Numbered from the stretch's first letter, positions 8,574 through 18,118 are shown. The stretch is 64,000 bases of DNA from Phycisphaerales bacterium (GCA_020853815.1 JADYYE010000021.1:1-64000), one strand, 5' to 3'. Notes: generated from the sequence alone by a model not told the origin. Numbers and translations: made by a program.

Positions 8574-9281
8574 ATGGATCGCACGCGCACAAGGAAGGCG
8601 GCGGAAGCGGGAACGCCGACGCCGCAGGGCCCGGCCGGGCCCTGCGAGGGTGGTGCACGCACGGCGTACCCCGCCGCCGTCGAGCGGTTGATCGCGGAGT
8701 TTTCCAATCTTCCGGGCGTCGGGCGGCGATCGGCGGAGCGACTGGCTTTCTACATCCTGAAATCCGACGAGGCGACGGCGATGGGGTTGGCGCGGGCGAT
8801 CCACGACGTGAAGAAGCTGGTGAAGCACTGCCGCGTGTGCTCGAACCTGAGCGACGACGAACTCTGCGCCGTGTGCGCCGACCCGAGGCGTGACCGCACG
8901 CGCGTGCTGGTGGTTGAGCAGCCCAAGGACCTGATCGCGCTGGAGCAAACGGGGATGTACCGCGGGCTGTACCACGTGCTAATGGGAAGGCTCTCGCCGC
9001 TGGACGGGATCGGGCCCGGCGATCTGACGGTCGACGACCTTTTGCGGCGGATCGAGAAACCGGAGGGCAATCCGGGCGGAACAAAGGTGGAGGAAGTGAT
9101 TCTCGGACTCAACCCAACGGTCGAGGGAGATGGCACGTCGATGTACCTGGCGGAGCACCTCAGAACCAGAGGCGTGCGGGTCAGTCGGCTGGCGCGGGGA
9201 TTGCCGACGGGGTCTTCGCTGGAGTTTGCGAACCGAGCGGTCCTGGCCGATGCGATCCAGGGGCGTCAGTCGATGGAGTAG
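8574..9281 (+). CDS. recR: Recombination mediator protein RecR
   Basis: A 235-residue protein. A 30-residue Ala/Thr/Gly-rich N-terminal extension precedes the normal RecR start (LIAEFSNLPGVGRRSAERLA, helix-hairpin-helix). Then come the four-Cys zinc finger CRVCSNLSDDELCAVC and the Toprim domain (RVLVVEQPKDLIALEQTGMY, LGLNPTVEGDGTSMYL). RecR works with RecO/RecF to load RecA on gapped DNA in the cytoplasm. It lies 14 bases upstream of rpoN and is probably co-transcribed with it. The extension is unusual for the family (about 200 residues). Confidence 0.96.
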   Translation: MDRTRTRKAAEAGTPTPQGPAGPCEGGARTAYPAAVERLIAEFSNLPGVGRRSAERLAFYILKSDEATAMGLARAIHDVKKLVKHCRVCSNLSDDELCAVCADPRRDRTRVLVVEQPKDLIALEQTGMYRGLYHVLMGRLSPLDGIGPGDLTVDDLLRRIEKPEGNPGGTKVEEVILGLNPTVEGDGTSMYLAEHLRTRGVRVSRLARGLPTGSSLEFANRAVLADAIQGRQSME

Positions 9282-9295
9282 GTTGAACACTCGCC

Positions 9296-10717
9296 ATGCG
9301 TTTCGAAGCGTCCCAGCACATGAAGCTCGGCCAGCAGATGAAGCTGGCGCCCCGGATGATCCAGTCCATGGAGATCCTCCAGATGCCATTGGGGGAGCTT
9401 CAGGAGCGGATCGAGCAGGAGTTGGAGAACAACCCGACGCTGGAGATCGTGGAGCCGGTGATCGAGGGCGAGGACGGGCAGCCGATGACGCCCGGGCGTT
9501 CCTCGGTGCGAGAGCGGATCGAGCGTGCCACGGGGCTGGCGCCGCGTTCGACGGGCGAGCGTGATCCGAAGATGGACGCGATGGCGGCGGCGCCGGCGCG
9601 GAAGGCGTCACTGCAGGAGCAGTTGCTCGACCAGTGGCACCTGGTGGACGTGAAGGACAACCTGCGGGCGCTGGGCGAACTGGTGATCTCGTTCCTCGAT
9701 GACGACGGGTTCCTGCGCACGCCGGTGGAGACGATCATTGATCGCGCGCCGGGCGACCGCACCAAGCCCACGCCGGCGGAGATCGAAGAGGCGATCGGCG
9801 CGGTGCAGCTGCTCCTCGAACCCGCGGGCGTGGCGGCCCGCGATCGGCGGGAGTGCCTGCTCCTCCAGCTCGACGCGATGGAGGACGAGCCGGGCGAGGT
9901 CAGCATCGAGCTGATCGAGCACACGCGCACGCTGATCGAGCATCACCTCGAAGACCTCACGCAGAACCGATTGCCGAAGATCGCGGAGAAGACGGGCTTC
10001 ACGCTCGGGCAGATCAAGGAGGCGATGGGGTTGATGCGCCGGCTCTCGCTGGCGCCCGCCAAGCAGTTGGTAGACGACGATCCGAAGCCGATCATCCCCG
10101 ACGCGATCGTGGAGTATGACGCGGACCACGATCGGTACATCGGGTACCTGAACGACATGCGCATGCCGCAGCTGGCGCTGAACCGCGAATATGCGCTCAT
10201 GGCCAAGGATCGCGGGACCGACAAGCAATCGAAGGAGTTTCTGCGGACGAATCTGGGGAACGCGCAGTGGCTGATCGACGCGGTGCAGCAGCGGAAGAGG
10301 ACGCTGGAGCGGGTGATCGCGGTGGTGGTGGAGGCGCAGCGCGAGTTCTTTGATTACGGGCCGCAGGCGCTCAAGCCCTTGCCCATGACGCAAGTCGCCG
10401 AGCAGCTCGGGATTCATGTGGCGACGGTGTCGCGCGCGGTGGCCGAGAAGTACCTCCAGACGCCGCGCGGGATCGTCGCGCTCCGGAAGTTCTTCACGGG
10501 CGGAACCCAGACCGAGAGCGGCGAGGACATGTCGTGGGACGCAATCAAGGCGGCGCTGCAGGACGTGATCGCGGGTGAGGACAAGGCCAAGCCCCTCTCC
10601 GACGAGGCGCTGGTCGAGGAACTGAAGAAGCGCGGCATCGAGATCGCGCGACGCACGATCGCAAAGTACCGCGATCAGCTCAAGATCCCGCCGGCGCGGC
10701 TGAGGAAGGCGTACTGA
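9296..10717 (+). CDS. rpoN: RNA polymerase sigma-54 factor
   Basis: A 473-residue protein with the three sigma-54 parts in order: the N-terminal activator-interacting region (LGQQMKLAPRMIQSMEILQM), the acidic linker, the core-binding and DNA-binding domain, and the C-terminal RpoN box ARRTIAKYRDQL, which contacts the -24 element. It directs transcription that needs an AAA+ activator. It follows recR by 14 bases with only a distant GGAG. No clear -24/-12 promoter was spotted elsewhere in the window. A GCGAGACA-type repeat begins 12 bases after the stop. Confidence 0.97.
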   Translation: MRFEASQHMKLGQQMKLAPRMIQSMEILQMPLGELQERIEQELENNPTLEIVEPVIEGEDGQPMTPGRSSVRERIERATGLAPRSTGERDPKMDAMAAAPARKASLQEQLLDQWHLVDVKDNLRALGELVISFLDDDGFLRTPVETIIDRAPGDRTKPTPAEIEEAIGAVQLLLEPAGVAARDRRECLLLQLDAMEDEPGEVSIELIEHTRTLIEHHLEDLTQNRLPKIAEKTGFTLGQIKEAMGLMRRLSLAPAKQLVDDDPKPIIPDAIVEYDADHDRYIGYLNDMRMPQLALNREYALMAKDRGTDKQSKEFLRTNLGNAQWLIDAVQQRKRTLERVIAVVVEAQREFFDYGPQALKPLPMTQVAEQLGIHVATVSRAVAEKYLQTPRGIVALRKFFTGGTQTESGEDMSWDAIKAALQDVIAGEDKAKPLSDEALVEELKKRGIEIARRTIAKYRDQLKIPPARLRKAY

Positions 10718-10729
10718 ACGGGGCCCGAA

Positions 10730-10758
10730 GAGCGAGACAGCGAAACAGCGAGGCAGGG
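10730..10758 (+). repeat. GCGARACA octamer tract after rpoN
   Basis: GAGCGAGACAGCGAAACAGC and a further GCGAGGCA unit lie just after the rpoN stop, on the rpoN coding strand. They mirror the minus-strand tract at 10969-11010, which follows the convergent neighbour. Confidence 0.8.
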
Positions 10759-10968
10759 CAACGGTACCTGTCGGATGCCTTCGCCCGCTCGATTGCCTGC
10801 GGCCCACTGTTTGCGTCGCGTGATAGAGGCCGTCGGGACTAATACAACGATGGGAGAGCGAGGAAACCCATCGCACCGACCGAATCGCGGATTCGCCGAT
10901 CGGTGGCACGCCGAGGCCACGCCGAAGCTCCAACGCATGAGCCCCATCGCCTCTCGGAATGGGCCGCT

Positions 10969-11010
10969 TCCTGTCTCGCTGTCTCGCTGCGTCGCTGACT
11001 CGCGGTCGCT
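10969..11010 (-). repeat. GCGAGACA octamer tract after the coiled-coil gene
   Basis: On the minus strand, seven bases after the stop of the coiled-coil gene, units such as GCGAGTCA, GCGACGCA, GCGAGACA and GCGAGACA run in series. Together with 10730-10758 it forms an inverted pair across the convergent gap. The rest of the gap (10759-10968) shows no gene. Confidence 0.8.
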
Positions 11011-11017
11011 GGGCCGT

Positions 11018-12895
11018 TCACTTCGTCGGCGGCTGCCAGCGCTGCTCGTCGAGGATCGCGTCGAGCATCGCGGTCTGTTCGAAGGTGCTCTTGGCGGTGG
11101 CGAGCTTGCGCCACACGAGCACGCCGCCGAACGCCGCGAGGATCGAGCTCCCGCCCATGAGCACGCCGGCCATCTGCAGGCGTGTCGAGTCGATCGCGCT
11201 CCCGCCCGCCGCGGGCGTCTGACGCAGCACAGTAACGGCCCCGTCGACGCGGCGTTGACGCGAGGCGTTCGAGAAGCTGATGAGCGCGCCGGTGAGCGTG
11301 TCGGCCAGGCGCTCGGCCCGGTCCGCGCCCTCGGCCCGGACTTCGAGCCTCATCTCGCCAGGCTCGTTGAACTCGGACGACGCGGACTCCTTCAAGAACT
11401 TAGCAACCTGCGGCGCCGTCCCAAGCGTCGTCAGGCCACGCTTGTTGAACCGGTCGGCGGCGGCCTCGTGGAAGCGCGGGTCGTCCAGGAGCGATTGGTG
11501 GAAGGTCTGCCACTCGGCGAGCTCGGCCTGCGACAGCGTGCGGTTGCGCGAGTCGGCGCCGATCGCGGAGCGGGCCGAGAAGTAGCCGGGCCACACCTGG
11601 CCCGAAACGATCCACGCGATGCCGCCCAGGATGAGGAGCGTCATGCAGGCGTACATGAGCGTGGCGGCGGCTCGCCCGCGGGCCTTGGTTTTTTCGATGC
11701 GGCGCTGGGCGGCGTTGATGACTTCGCGGGCGCTCAAGAGGTCTTGGCGCTGCGCCAGCACCTGCTCGCACTGATCGAAGCGCGTGCGCAGCGCCTCGCC
11801 CGCGACGCGGAGCTTCTCCGATTGCTCTCGGAGCATGAGCTTGGCGCGCTGCAGGCGGTTCTTCCGCGTGCGTGCCACCTCGGTGATCCCGCCGCCGAAC
11901 GAGCGGGCTTCCTTCAGCTCGGCGGCGAGCTGCTGGGCCAACTCGCGCGAGCGCTGCTCGGTCTGTTCGAGCACGGAGAGATCGCGTTTCGATTCTTCGA
12001 GCTTGGTGCGGCAATCCGACAGCTCGCGCGAAAGGGTCTCGATGTGGGCGCGGGCCTTGGAAAGTTCCGCGCTGGATTCGCCGCCGCCCGAGCGGAGATG
12101 TTCAATAACGTCGGCGGCCTGTTCGAGCCTTTGCTTGTCCTGGGCCGTGAGTTGCTCGAGCTCCGCCGCGCGTGCCTGGAACTCGGCGATCTTGGACTTG
12201 GCCGCGACAAGTTCCTGGGTGGCGCTGGAGTTCTGGGCGCCGGCGTCGCTGGCCTGGGCGAGGGCGCGATCGAGCGCGCCCTTCAGGTTGGCGATCTCCG
12301 TGCGCGAGGATTCGAGCTCCTGGCGCAGCTGGCCCGCCACCTGCTGGGCCTGGTTCAGCTTGGCGACCAGCTCGTTGCGCTCGCGGGTCGCGCCGTCGAG
12401 GGTGGTGCGCAGCGAGGCGAGGGCGGCCTCCTGCGTCGAGAGCTGGGCGGCGCGCACGTCGAGGTCGAGACGCTTGGCCTCCAGGTCGCGGGCGCGATGC
12501 TCGAACTCACGGGCGCGGGTGTCCAGGTCACGCGTGCGCGCGTCCTGGTCGCGCGCGAAGACGGATCGCTGCTCGTCGAGCTCGGCGCGCGACGCCAGCA
12601 ACGCGGCGTTCTCGCGATCGAACGACTCGCGGGCGCGCGAGAGCACGCCCTCGGCGGCGGCCAGCGCGGTGGCACGCGTGGTCAACTCGGTCTCCGCGCG
12701 CTTCAACTGCTCCATCTGCGTCTTGCGCTCGGAGCAGAGATTCTTCAGGCTCTCCAGGCCCATCTGGAACTCGGACAGAACCTCGAGGACGGCCTCGTCG
12801 CCCGGCGTCTTGGGGCGCGGCAGGCCGTGCTCGTCCAGTGCATCGAGCATTGGATCGGACGGGCCGGGGTTGGAGGGGGAGGTGTGGTCGCTCAT
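11018..12895 (-). CDS. Large coiled-coil membrane protein with Wzz-like C-terminal module
   Basis: A 625-residue protein. Residues about 30-410 are a nearly continuous Ala/Glu/Arg/Leu-rich coiled coil (RAREFEHRARDLEAKRLDLD and similar). Then a membrane helix (TLMYACMTLLILGGIAWIV), a ~150-residue outer domain with repeated helical segments (MRLEVRAEGADRAERLADTL), and a second helix (GVLMGGSSILAAFGGVLVW) before a short basic tail. Two helices flanking an extracytoplasmic domain resemble polysaccharide chain-length or GumC-type proteins, but the huge cytoplasmic coil is not standard for them. The next gene, divergent, is fcl. The function is unknown; a scaffold for envelope assembly is inference. 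Confidence 0.75.
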   Translation of the reverse strand: MSDHTSPSNPGPSDPMLDALDEHGLPRPKTPGDEAVLEVLSEFQMGLESLKNLCSERKTQMEQLKRAETELTTRATALAAAEGVLSRARESFDRENAALLASRAELDEQRSVFARDQDARTRDLDTRAREFEHRARDLEAKRLDLDVRAAQLSTQEAALASLRTTLDGATRERNELVAKLNQAQQVAGQLRQELESSRTEIANLKGALDRALAQASDAGAQNSSATQELVAAKSKIAEFQARAAELEQLTAQDKQRLEQAADVIEHLRSGGGESSAELSKARAHIETLSRELSDCRTKLEESKRDLSVLEQTEQRSRELAQQLAAELKEARSFGGGITEVARTRKNRLQRAKLMLREQSEKLRVAGEALRTRFDQCEQVLAQRQDLLSAREVINAAQRRIEKTKARGRAAATLMYACMTLLILGGIAWIVSGQVWPGYFSARSAIGADSRNRTLSQAELAEWQTFHQSLLDDPRFHEAAADRFNKRGLTTLGTAPQVAKFLKESASSEFNEPGEMRLEVRAEGADRAERLADTLTGALISFSNASRQRRVDGAVTVLRQTPAAGGSAIDSTRLQMAGVLMGGSSILAAFGGVLVWRKLATAKSTFEQTAMLDAILDEQRWQPPTK

Positions 12896-13363
12896 GGTCG
12901 GTGCGTCCGGGAGGTGCGTGCGTGGCGACCACCGCCCACCCGAGGGGCGCGGCGATCGCTCCAAGGCGGATATCGGCGCTCCTTTAGAGCACCTGAACCG
13001 GAGGGTCCGGGAACGGAAAGAACCGGGGGAAAGCGGGCCCTTGCAGGCCCGAATCCCTGCCGAATCTGCCACGGGAAATGGCGCGAATAACGCGCGAACT
13101 TCACCGCCGCGGGGGTCGTATGACCTGCGGAACGTGAACGGGCGGTGAAGCGCCCGAGCACGCGACGACACGTCGCGACCCTCCTCTCGCCCGCTGGAAT
13201 CTGTCACCGGCGGGCGGTTCTCTTTTTGCACGAGGTCCGTTGGACCAGAGCTGCGACACCGCTCTGGAGAGCGGTGCCACCCAGAGGGCGGAGCCGCCAA
13301 TGACCTGTGCCCCTAAACTCGGGCCGCCCGTCCGCCGAGAGAGTCACTCTTCACGGAGTTGTC
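12896..13363. other. Divergent intergenic region with a GC-rich hairpin
   Basis: This is 468 bases without a convincing gene. The clearest structure is ACCGCTC (13258-13264), a four-base loop, and GAGCGGT (13269-13275), about 90 bases before fcl. Promoters for the coiled-coil gene and fcl must lie here. Confidence 0.55.
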
Positions 13364-14335
13364 ATGCCCACCCTGGACTGGACCAACGCGCGAGTCATCG
13401 TCACCGGCGGCGCCGGCTTCATCGGAAAGGTCGTGAGCGCTCGCCTGCAGGCCAAGGGCGTGAAGGCGACCAACCTGTTCGTGCCGCGACGCAAGGACTT
13501 CGACCTTACGGAGAAAGACTCGGTCGTTCGCCTCTATACCCAGGCGTTCCCGAAGCCCGACCTTGTGATCCATCTGGCGGCGGAAGTGGGCGGCATCGGC
13601 GCCAACCGCGCCAACCCCGGCCGTTACTTCTACGCCAACATGGCCATGGCATTGCACCTCATCGAGCAGGCGCGGATCACGGGCCTGATCGAGCGCGGCG
13701 GAAAGTTCGTGCAGGTCGGGACGATCTGCGCCTATCCGAAGTTCACGCCCGTGCCGTTCACCGAGGAGAACCTGTGGAACGGCTACCCGGAAGAGACCAA
13801 CGCGCCGTACGGCGTGGCGAAGAAGGCCGCGTGGCAGATGCTCGACGCGTACAAGCTCCAGTACGCGATGAAGAGCGCGTACGTGCTTCCCGTGAATCTG
13901 TACGGGCCGAACGACAACTTCGACCTGAACACCAGCCACGTGATCCCGGCGCTGATCCGCAAGTGCGTCGAGGCGCAGGAGCGCGGTGACTCGAAGATCG
14001 TGTGCTGGGGCACGGGCGGCGCGAGCCGCGAGTTCCTGTACAGCGACGACGCGGCGGACGGCATCATCCGTGCCGCGGAAGTGATGAACGATCCCGATCC
14101 CATCAACCTCGGCGCGGGGTTCGAGATCAAGATTAAGGACCTGGTCGAGCTGATCGTGAAGCTGACGGGGTTCAAGGGCGCGATCGAGTGGGACGCGACC
14201 AAGCCCGACGGACAGCCGCGGAGGTGCCTTTCGACGGAGAAGGCGGCGCGCCTGCTCGGCTGGCGAGCGCAGATGGGCTTCGAGGAAGGGCTGCGTCGCA
14301 CCATCGACTGGTTCCGGGCCCAGCCGCGGAAGTAG
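13364..14335 (+). CDS. fcl: GDP-L-fucose synthase-like epimerase/reductase
   Basis: A 323-residue extended short-chain dehydrogenase: the nucleotide-binding motif GGAGFIG at about residues 14-20, [20 protein letters not shown] typical of GDP-fucose synthases, [17 protein letters not shown], and the catalytic YGVAKK (Tyr-x-x-x-Lys). The middle [20 protein letters not shown] is diagnostic of this subfamily. It converts GDP-4-keto-6-deoxymannose to GDP-L-fucose with NADPH. The ATG at 13364 has GGAG upstream. GDP-mannose dehydratase (gmd) is not in the window. Its product could feed the polysaccharide genes near 50 kb. Confidence 0.88.
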   Translation: MPTLDWTNARVIVTGGAGFIGKVVSARLQAKGVKATNLFVPRRKDFDLTEKDSVVRLYTQAFPKPDLVIHLAAEVGGIGANRANPGRYFYANMAMALHLIEQARITGLIERGGKFVQVGTICAYPKFTPVPFTEENLWNGYPEETNAPYGVAKKAAWQMLDAYKLQYAMKSAYVLPVNLYGPNDNFDLNTSHVIPALIRKCVEAQERGDSKIVCWGTGGASREFLYSDDAADGIIRAAEVMNDPDPINLGAGFEIKIKDLVELIVKLTGFKGAIEWDATKPDGQPRRCLSTEKAARLLGWRAQMGFEEGLRRTIDWFRAQPRK

Positions 14336-14515
14336 CGGGAAAGGTCCGAGAAGCCCACCGGCGATTCCATCGGATGATGGGCGATTCTCCCGGATTATCC
14401 CGGCGCTGTGACGGCCCGCGCGGCGTTTCCCGATGAAAGAGCGTGCTCGCCGCGTTCGGCGGGTCGCGATTTGCGCGCCCGTCGCGCGAGGTCCGGTGGA
14501 CTGTGGAGTCAAGGC

Positions 14516-14962
14516 ATGCTGCTCGATTCGATCATGACGCGCCAGGTCGTGACGGTGTCGATGGACGACACCCTGTCGGAAGTGCGCCGCGTGATGGGCG
14601 TATATCACATCCATCACCTGGTGGTGGTCGAACTCGGCAGGGTCGTGGGCGTGGTTTCCGACCGAGACCTTCTCAGCCACATCAGCCCGTTCGTGGGCAC
14701 GACCACCGAGCGGCGTGTGGACAGCGAGAGCCTCTCGCGGAAAGTCCATCAGATCATGACGCGGAAGCTGATCGTGGGCACACCCGCGATGACGGTGGAC
14801 GAGGCCGCCGCGTTGCTCCTGGCCCATCCCATCTCGTGCCTGCCCGTGGTTGATACCAACGGAATATGCCTGGGGATCGTGACGTGGCGCGACCTGCTCC
14901 GGGCGGCGTATGAGCCGGAGTCGGCGAAAAAAGCCGACCCGCCCAGGCCAAAGATCGCATGA
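14516..14962 (+). CDS. CBS-domain pair protein
   Basis: A 148-residue protein made of two CBS domains: the first begins MLLDSIMTRQVVTVSMDDTL and ends VVSDRDLLSHI; the second runs from IMTRKLIVGTPAMTVDEAA to GIVTWRDLLRAAY. Such stand-alone pairs bind adenine nucleotides and often sense energy state. A start at 14516 is chosen because the family begins here; GGAG lies about ten bases upstream. No enzyme domain is fused, so the partner is unknown. Confidence 0.9.
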   Translation: MLLDSIMTRQVVTVSMDDTLSEVRRVMGVYHIHHLVVVELGRVVGVVSDRDLLSHISPFVGTTTERRVDSESLSRKVHQIMTRKLIVGTPAMTVDEAAALLLAHPISCLPVVDTNGICLGIVTWRDLLRAAYEPESAKKADPPRPKIA

Positions 14963-15277
14963 ACGCGCCCCCTCGCTTCGGGCGTCCTCTGTACATTCAT
15001 GGCTCGCAATGCCTGGGCACGGGCAACGCGCGTGATCGAACGCCGGTGAAGCGATTGAACACGGGCCGCCTGATCACGTCCCGCACTCACCGCCACAGCC
15101 GGGCGGGATAATTGCCGATATATTCGGGTGCGATGGGTCGGGGCGTTTGTTCGGGCTCCTTGCGGGCTGATGCTCCGTGCGTGAGAGTCGTGTCCGGCGG
15201 GCCTAGCCTCTGGCGCACGTCCGGGCCACGATGAAACCCGCGCTGAACTGACCGCGCGGTAGACGAAAGGCGAACGC
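14963..15277 (+). other. Intergenic region, no gene seen
   Basis: This is 315 bases between two plus-strand genes. It contains an AT-richer patch (TAATTGCCGATATATTCG, near 15109-15126) that may hold a promoter for the downstream epimerase; nothing else stands out. Confidence 0.5.
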
Positions 15278-16330
15278 GTGAAGGTACTGATCACAGGCGG
15301 CTCGGGGTTCATCGCTCGCTATTTCCACGAGCTCCTCACGCCGCGCGGCGTGGAGATTTCAATCCTCGACCTCGTGAGCCCGGAGTGGGACATCGGCCGC
15401 GCCGCGTTTCACCAGGGCGACGTGCGCGACCCCGCGGCGGTCCGCAAGGCGATGCAGGGGTGCGACGCGGTGCTCAACCTCGCCGCCGCCCACCATGACT
15501 TCGGCATCGAGCACGACACCTACTACGACGTCAACGAACGCGGCAGCAAGGTCGTCTCCGACGTGATGGACGAGCTCAACGTCCGCAAGGCGTGCTTCTA
15601 CTCCACGGTCGCGGTCTACGGCAGCGCGCCCGAGCCTCATCACGAGGACGCGCCCACCAACCCCAGCTCGCCCTACGGCGGGTCGAAGCTCGCCGGCGAG
15701 AAGGTCTTCGCCGCGTGGGCGAGCAAGGGCGAAGGCCGCACGTGTCTGGTCATCCGCCCCACGGTCACCTTCGGCCCGCGCAACTTCGCCAACATGTACT
15801 CGCTCATCCGACAGATCTACTCGGGCAAGTACTTCCAGGTCGGCCCGGGCACGAACATCAAGAGCTTGTCATACGTCGAGAACATCGTGGCGGCGACGGC
15901 GTTTCTGTGGGAGCGCCCCGGCGCCAAGCCCTTCGAAGTGTTCAACTACATCGACAAGCCCGACCTGACGAGCAAGCAGATCGGCGAGACGATCTACGCC
16001 GGGCTGGATCGCAGGCCGCCGGGTTTCGCGGTGCCGATGTGGCTGGCGATGCTGGGCGGGCTGCCGTTCGACATCGTGATCGCGCTGACGGGAAAGAACC
16101 TCCCGATCTCGACGGCGCGCATCAAGAAGCTGTTCTCGACGCAGACGAAGTTTGAGGCCGACAAGGTCGCGGCCGCGGGCTTCAAGGCGGCGATCCCGCT
16201 CGCCGAGGGGATCAAACGCATGACGCAGTGGTACGCACGCGAGGGCAAGGACCAGCGCCCGGTCTGGCACACGCCGCCCGCGAAGGTCGGCGGCGCGCTG
16301 GTCGCGACCGACAAGGCGGGCGGGGCGTAG
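15278..16330 (+). CDS. NAD-dependent epimerase/dehydratase (extended SDR)
   Basis: A 350-residue protein with an N-terminal Rossmann motif written GGSGFIA (the last Gly replaced by Ala), GCDAVLNLAAAHHDFG, and the catalytic YGGSK. The GTG start has AAAGG eight bases upstream. The C-terminal part (FAVPMWLAMLGGLPFDIVIA) is hydrophobic. Candidates are a nucleotide-sugar epimerase or a 3-beta-hydroxysteroid-type dehydrogenase; the substrate cannot be told from the sequence. It is probably a single-gene unit. Confidence 0.85.
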   Translation: MKVLITGGSGFIARYFHELLTPRGVEISILDLVSPEWDIGRAAFHQGDVRDPAAVRKAMQGCDAVLNLAAAHHDFGIEHDTYYDVNERGSKVVSDVMDELNVRKACFYSTVAVYGSAPEPHHEDAPTNPSSPYGGSKLAGEKVFAAWASKGEGRTCLVIRPTVTFGPRNFANMYSLIRQIYSGKYFQVGPGTNIKSLSYVENIVAATAFLWERPGAKPFEVFNYIDKPDLTSKQIGETIYAGLDRRPPGFAVPMWLAMLGGLPFDIVIALTGKNLPISTARIKKLFSTQTKFEADKVAAAGFKAAIPLAEGIKRMTQWYAREGKDQRPVWHTPPAKVGGALVATDKAGGA

Positions 16331-16332
16331 GA

Positions 16333-16370
16333 AAATCGCCAACTTGCCGAAGCGCCAAATTGCCAAGTGA
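16333..16370 (+). repeat. GCCAANTT-type repeat tract after the epimerase gene
   Basis: Starting three bases after the stop: ATCGCCAACTTGCCGAAGCG and then CCAAATTGCCAAG. Units of eight to nine bases share GCCAA. It is another unit type in the position seen for the other tracts. Confidence 0.65.
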
Positions 16371-16503
16371 AGAGGCAGGTCGGGAAGCGCTTGCGAGCCC
16401 GATCGGCGACAGAGCGTTTAGCGTTACGAAGTGTGTGCCGCATGGAGCGCTACGAGTCGCGTTGCTCATCGTGGGCATGAAATCGTGGGAATGCGAGCAC
16501 TCG

Positions 16504-17871
16504 CTATCCGTTGAGCACCCAGCTCCGATCGTTCCACAGCTTGGCGGCCAGCGCGGTCACGGGCGAGCCCGAGGGGAGCGACACGCCGCAGGCGATCAGC
16601 AGATCGACCAGCGCGTGATAGTCGTGGGCGCTGATGAACTCTCGCCCGACCTTCGCCGGAGTGGTGTTGGTGCCCGCCTGCACGTTGGCCAGGTCCGCCA
16701 TGTTGTGGTAATTGCCGAGCGGCAGGCACACGCACGTCGCCTCGTACCCCGCTTCGCAGAAGACCGACGCTTCGCACGCGCCGCCCGCCATCAGCTTGCG
16801 CTGCCAGTGCCACTTCGGGAGCGCGCTGTTCTTCTGCGAGGCGGTCACCGTCGACGGAGCACCCGCGATCTCCTCGGCACGCTTCGCAATCGCGTCGGTG
16901 AGCTGGGGCGAGAAGACGCTGACGCGGTCTCCCACGCGGACGATCGGCCCGCCTCCGATCGGCGATTCGGCGAACGAGCGGCTGTTCTCCAGCGCGATCA
17001 CACGGGCGTGCATGGGCATGAGGCGCTGGTCGCGAGGAGGGCGACAGGCCGCGATCGCACCGATGAACCCGACTTCCTCGGCACGGGTGAAGAGCAGACG
17101 CACATCGCCGCCGATGTCGCGCGAGAGAAGCTCGTCGAACGCGCACAGAGCCGCGGCCAGGGCGGCGAGGTCGTCGCACGCGTGGGTGTGGACCAGCGCA
17201 TCCTCGATCGTGGCGGCGGGAAGGTCCCAGGTCGCCACGTCGCCGGGCGCGACGGAGCCCGACGCGCGCTCGAGTTCGGCGAGGTAGTGCGAGAACGGAG
17301 AGGGCGAGCCGTCGCCCTTGCGGGCCTCGTTCAACTTGCCGGTCAGCTTGCCCTTCAAGGGAGCTTTCAGAGCGCCGGCGCAATGAGCATCGCGGGCGGT
17401 CTGCGACGCGTGCGGAGGGCGCGCGTCACTCGCGTCTCGCGCGTCATGTGATTCATACAGCGCGATGGCGGCGTCGCGGAAATAGTCCTCCATCACCCCG
17501 CCGCGGAACGACAGCTCGACCACGCTGGGGGCGATCACCCGCTCCACAACAAAGGCGGGGTGGTCGAGGTGAGCGGTGAAGTGGACGGGGCGCGTGCCGT
17601 CACCTTTGCCCGAGCGGGCCTTGATCGCGACGTGGATGTTCCCCGCGGGGTCGGTCGTGATCTCAAGGCCCGGGCGGGCCGCCAGCCACTCGTGCAGCCA
17701 CGCGACAACCCGGAACTCGCGCCCCGCGGCGGTCGGGATCTGGGTCAACTCGAGCAGCCAGCGGAGGTGACGCTCGCGTGCTTCGGGTCCAATCTCAAAC
17801 CCAAGCCCCGGCGCGGTCAAAACGAACGATGCGGCCTTGATCGGGTCTTGTACGGATGCCGCGTCACTCAT
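16504..17871 (-). CDS. Zn-dependent aminopeptidase-like protein (M42/M20 type)
   Basis: A 455-residue protein with the features of a two-metal peptidase: HFTAHLDHPAFVV (His and Asp ligands), FTRAEEVGFIGA (catalytic and ligand Glu pair), ARVIALENSRSF, and GACEASVFCEAGYEATCVCLP before YHNMADL. The fold is closest to the M42/M20 group, which trims peptides in the cytoplasm. An insertion of about 80 residues after residue 160 (DARDASDARPPHASQTARDA) is unusual. The start at 17871 is 16 bases after the upstream small membrane protein gene, suggesting an operon. Confidence 0.78.
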   Translation of the reverse strand: MSDAASVQDPIKAASFVLTAPGLGFEIGPEARERHLRWLLELTQIPTAAGREFRVVAWLHEWLAARPGLEITTDPAGNIHVAIKARSGKGDGTRPVHFTAHLDHPAFVVERVIAPSVVELSFRGGVMEDYFRDAAIALYESHDARDASDARPPHASQTARDAHCAGALKAPLKGKLTGKLNEARKGDGSPSPFSHYLAELERASGSVAPGDVATWDLPAATIEDALVHTHACDDLAALAAALCAFDELLSRDIGGDVRLLFTRAEEVGFIGAIAACRPPRDQRLMPMHARVIALENSRSFAESPIGGGPIVRVGDRVSVFSPQLTDAIAKRAEEIAGAPSTVTASQKNSALPKWHWQRKLMAGGACEASVFCEAGYEATCVCLPLGNYHNMADLANVQAGTNTTPAKVGREFISAHDYHALVDLLIACGVSLPSGSPVTALAAKLWNDRSWVLNG

Positions 17872-17887
17872 GCTCGCTCCGAGTTCG

Positions 17888-18106
17888 TCATGCCTTGGGT
17901 GCGGGCTTGTGGTCGGGTTTGATCTCAGACTTGGCGTCACTGGCGACCGGCCGCCCGCCGACGGTCAGGGTCGTGGACTTACCTTTGGCCCTGCGCCGGA
18001 AGCGCTTGGGCCACATTGACGGAGGAACGACCATGCGCACGACCGCCACCAGCGCGACCAGTGCCAGGATCGACACCACCCAGAATTGCCAATCGCCGAC
18101 GGGCAT
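17888..18106 (-). CDS. Small single-pass membrane protein
   Basis: A 72-residue protein with one helix (WVVSILALVALVAVVRMVV) and a basic C-terminal tail (KRFRRRAKGKST, then SEIKPDHKPAPKA). No family was recognised. It precedes the peptidase gene by 16 bases. A TAGCCT box lies six bases before its ATG, and no Shine-Dalgarno sequence is seen, so it may be translated from a leaderless message that also carries the peptidase. Confidence 0.7.
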   Translation of the reverse strand: MPVGDWQFWVVSILALVALVAVVRMVVPPSMWPKRFRRRAKGKSTTLTVGGRPVASDAKSEIKPDHKPAPKA

Positions 18107-18112
18107 GGGCGA

Positions 18113-18118
18113 AGGCTA
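18113..18118 (-). promoter_or_regulatory. Candidate leaderless -10 box of the small membrane protein gene
   Basis: On the minus strand TAGCCT, six bases, then ATG at 18106. Confidence 0.35.
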
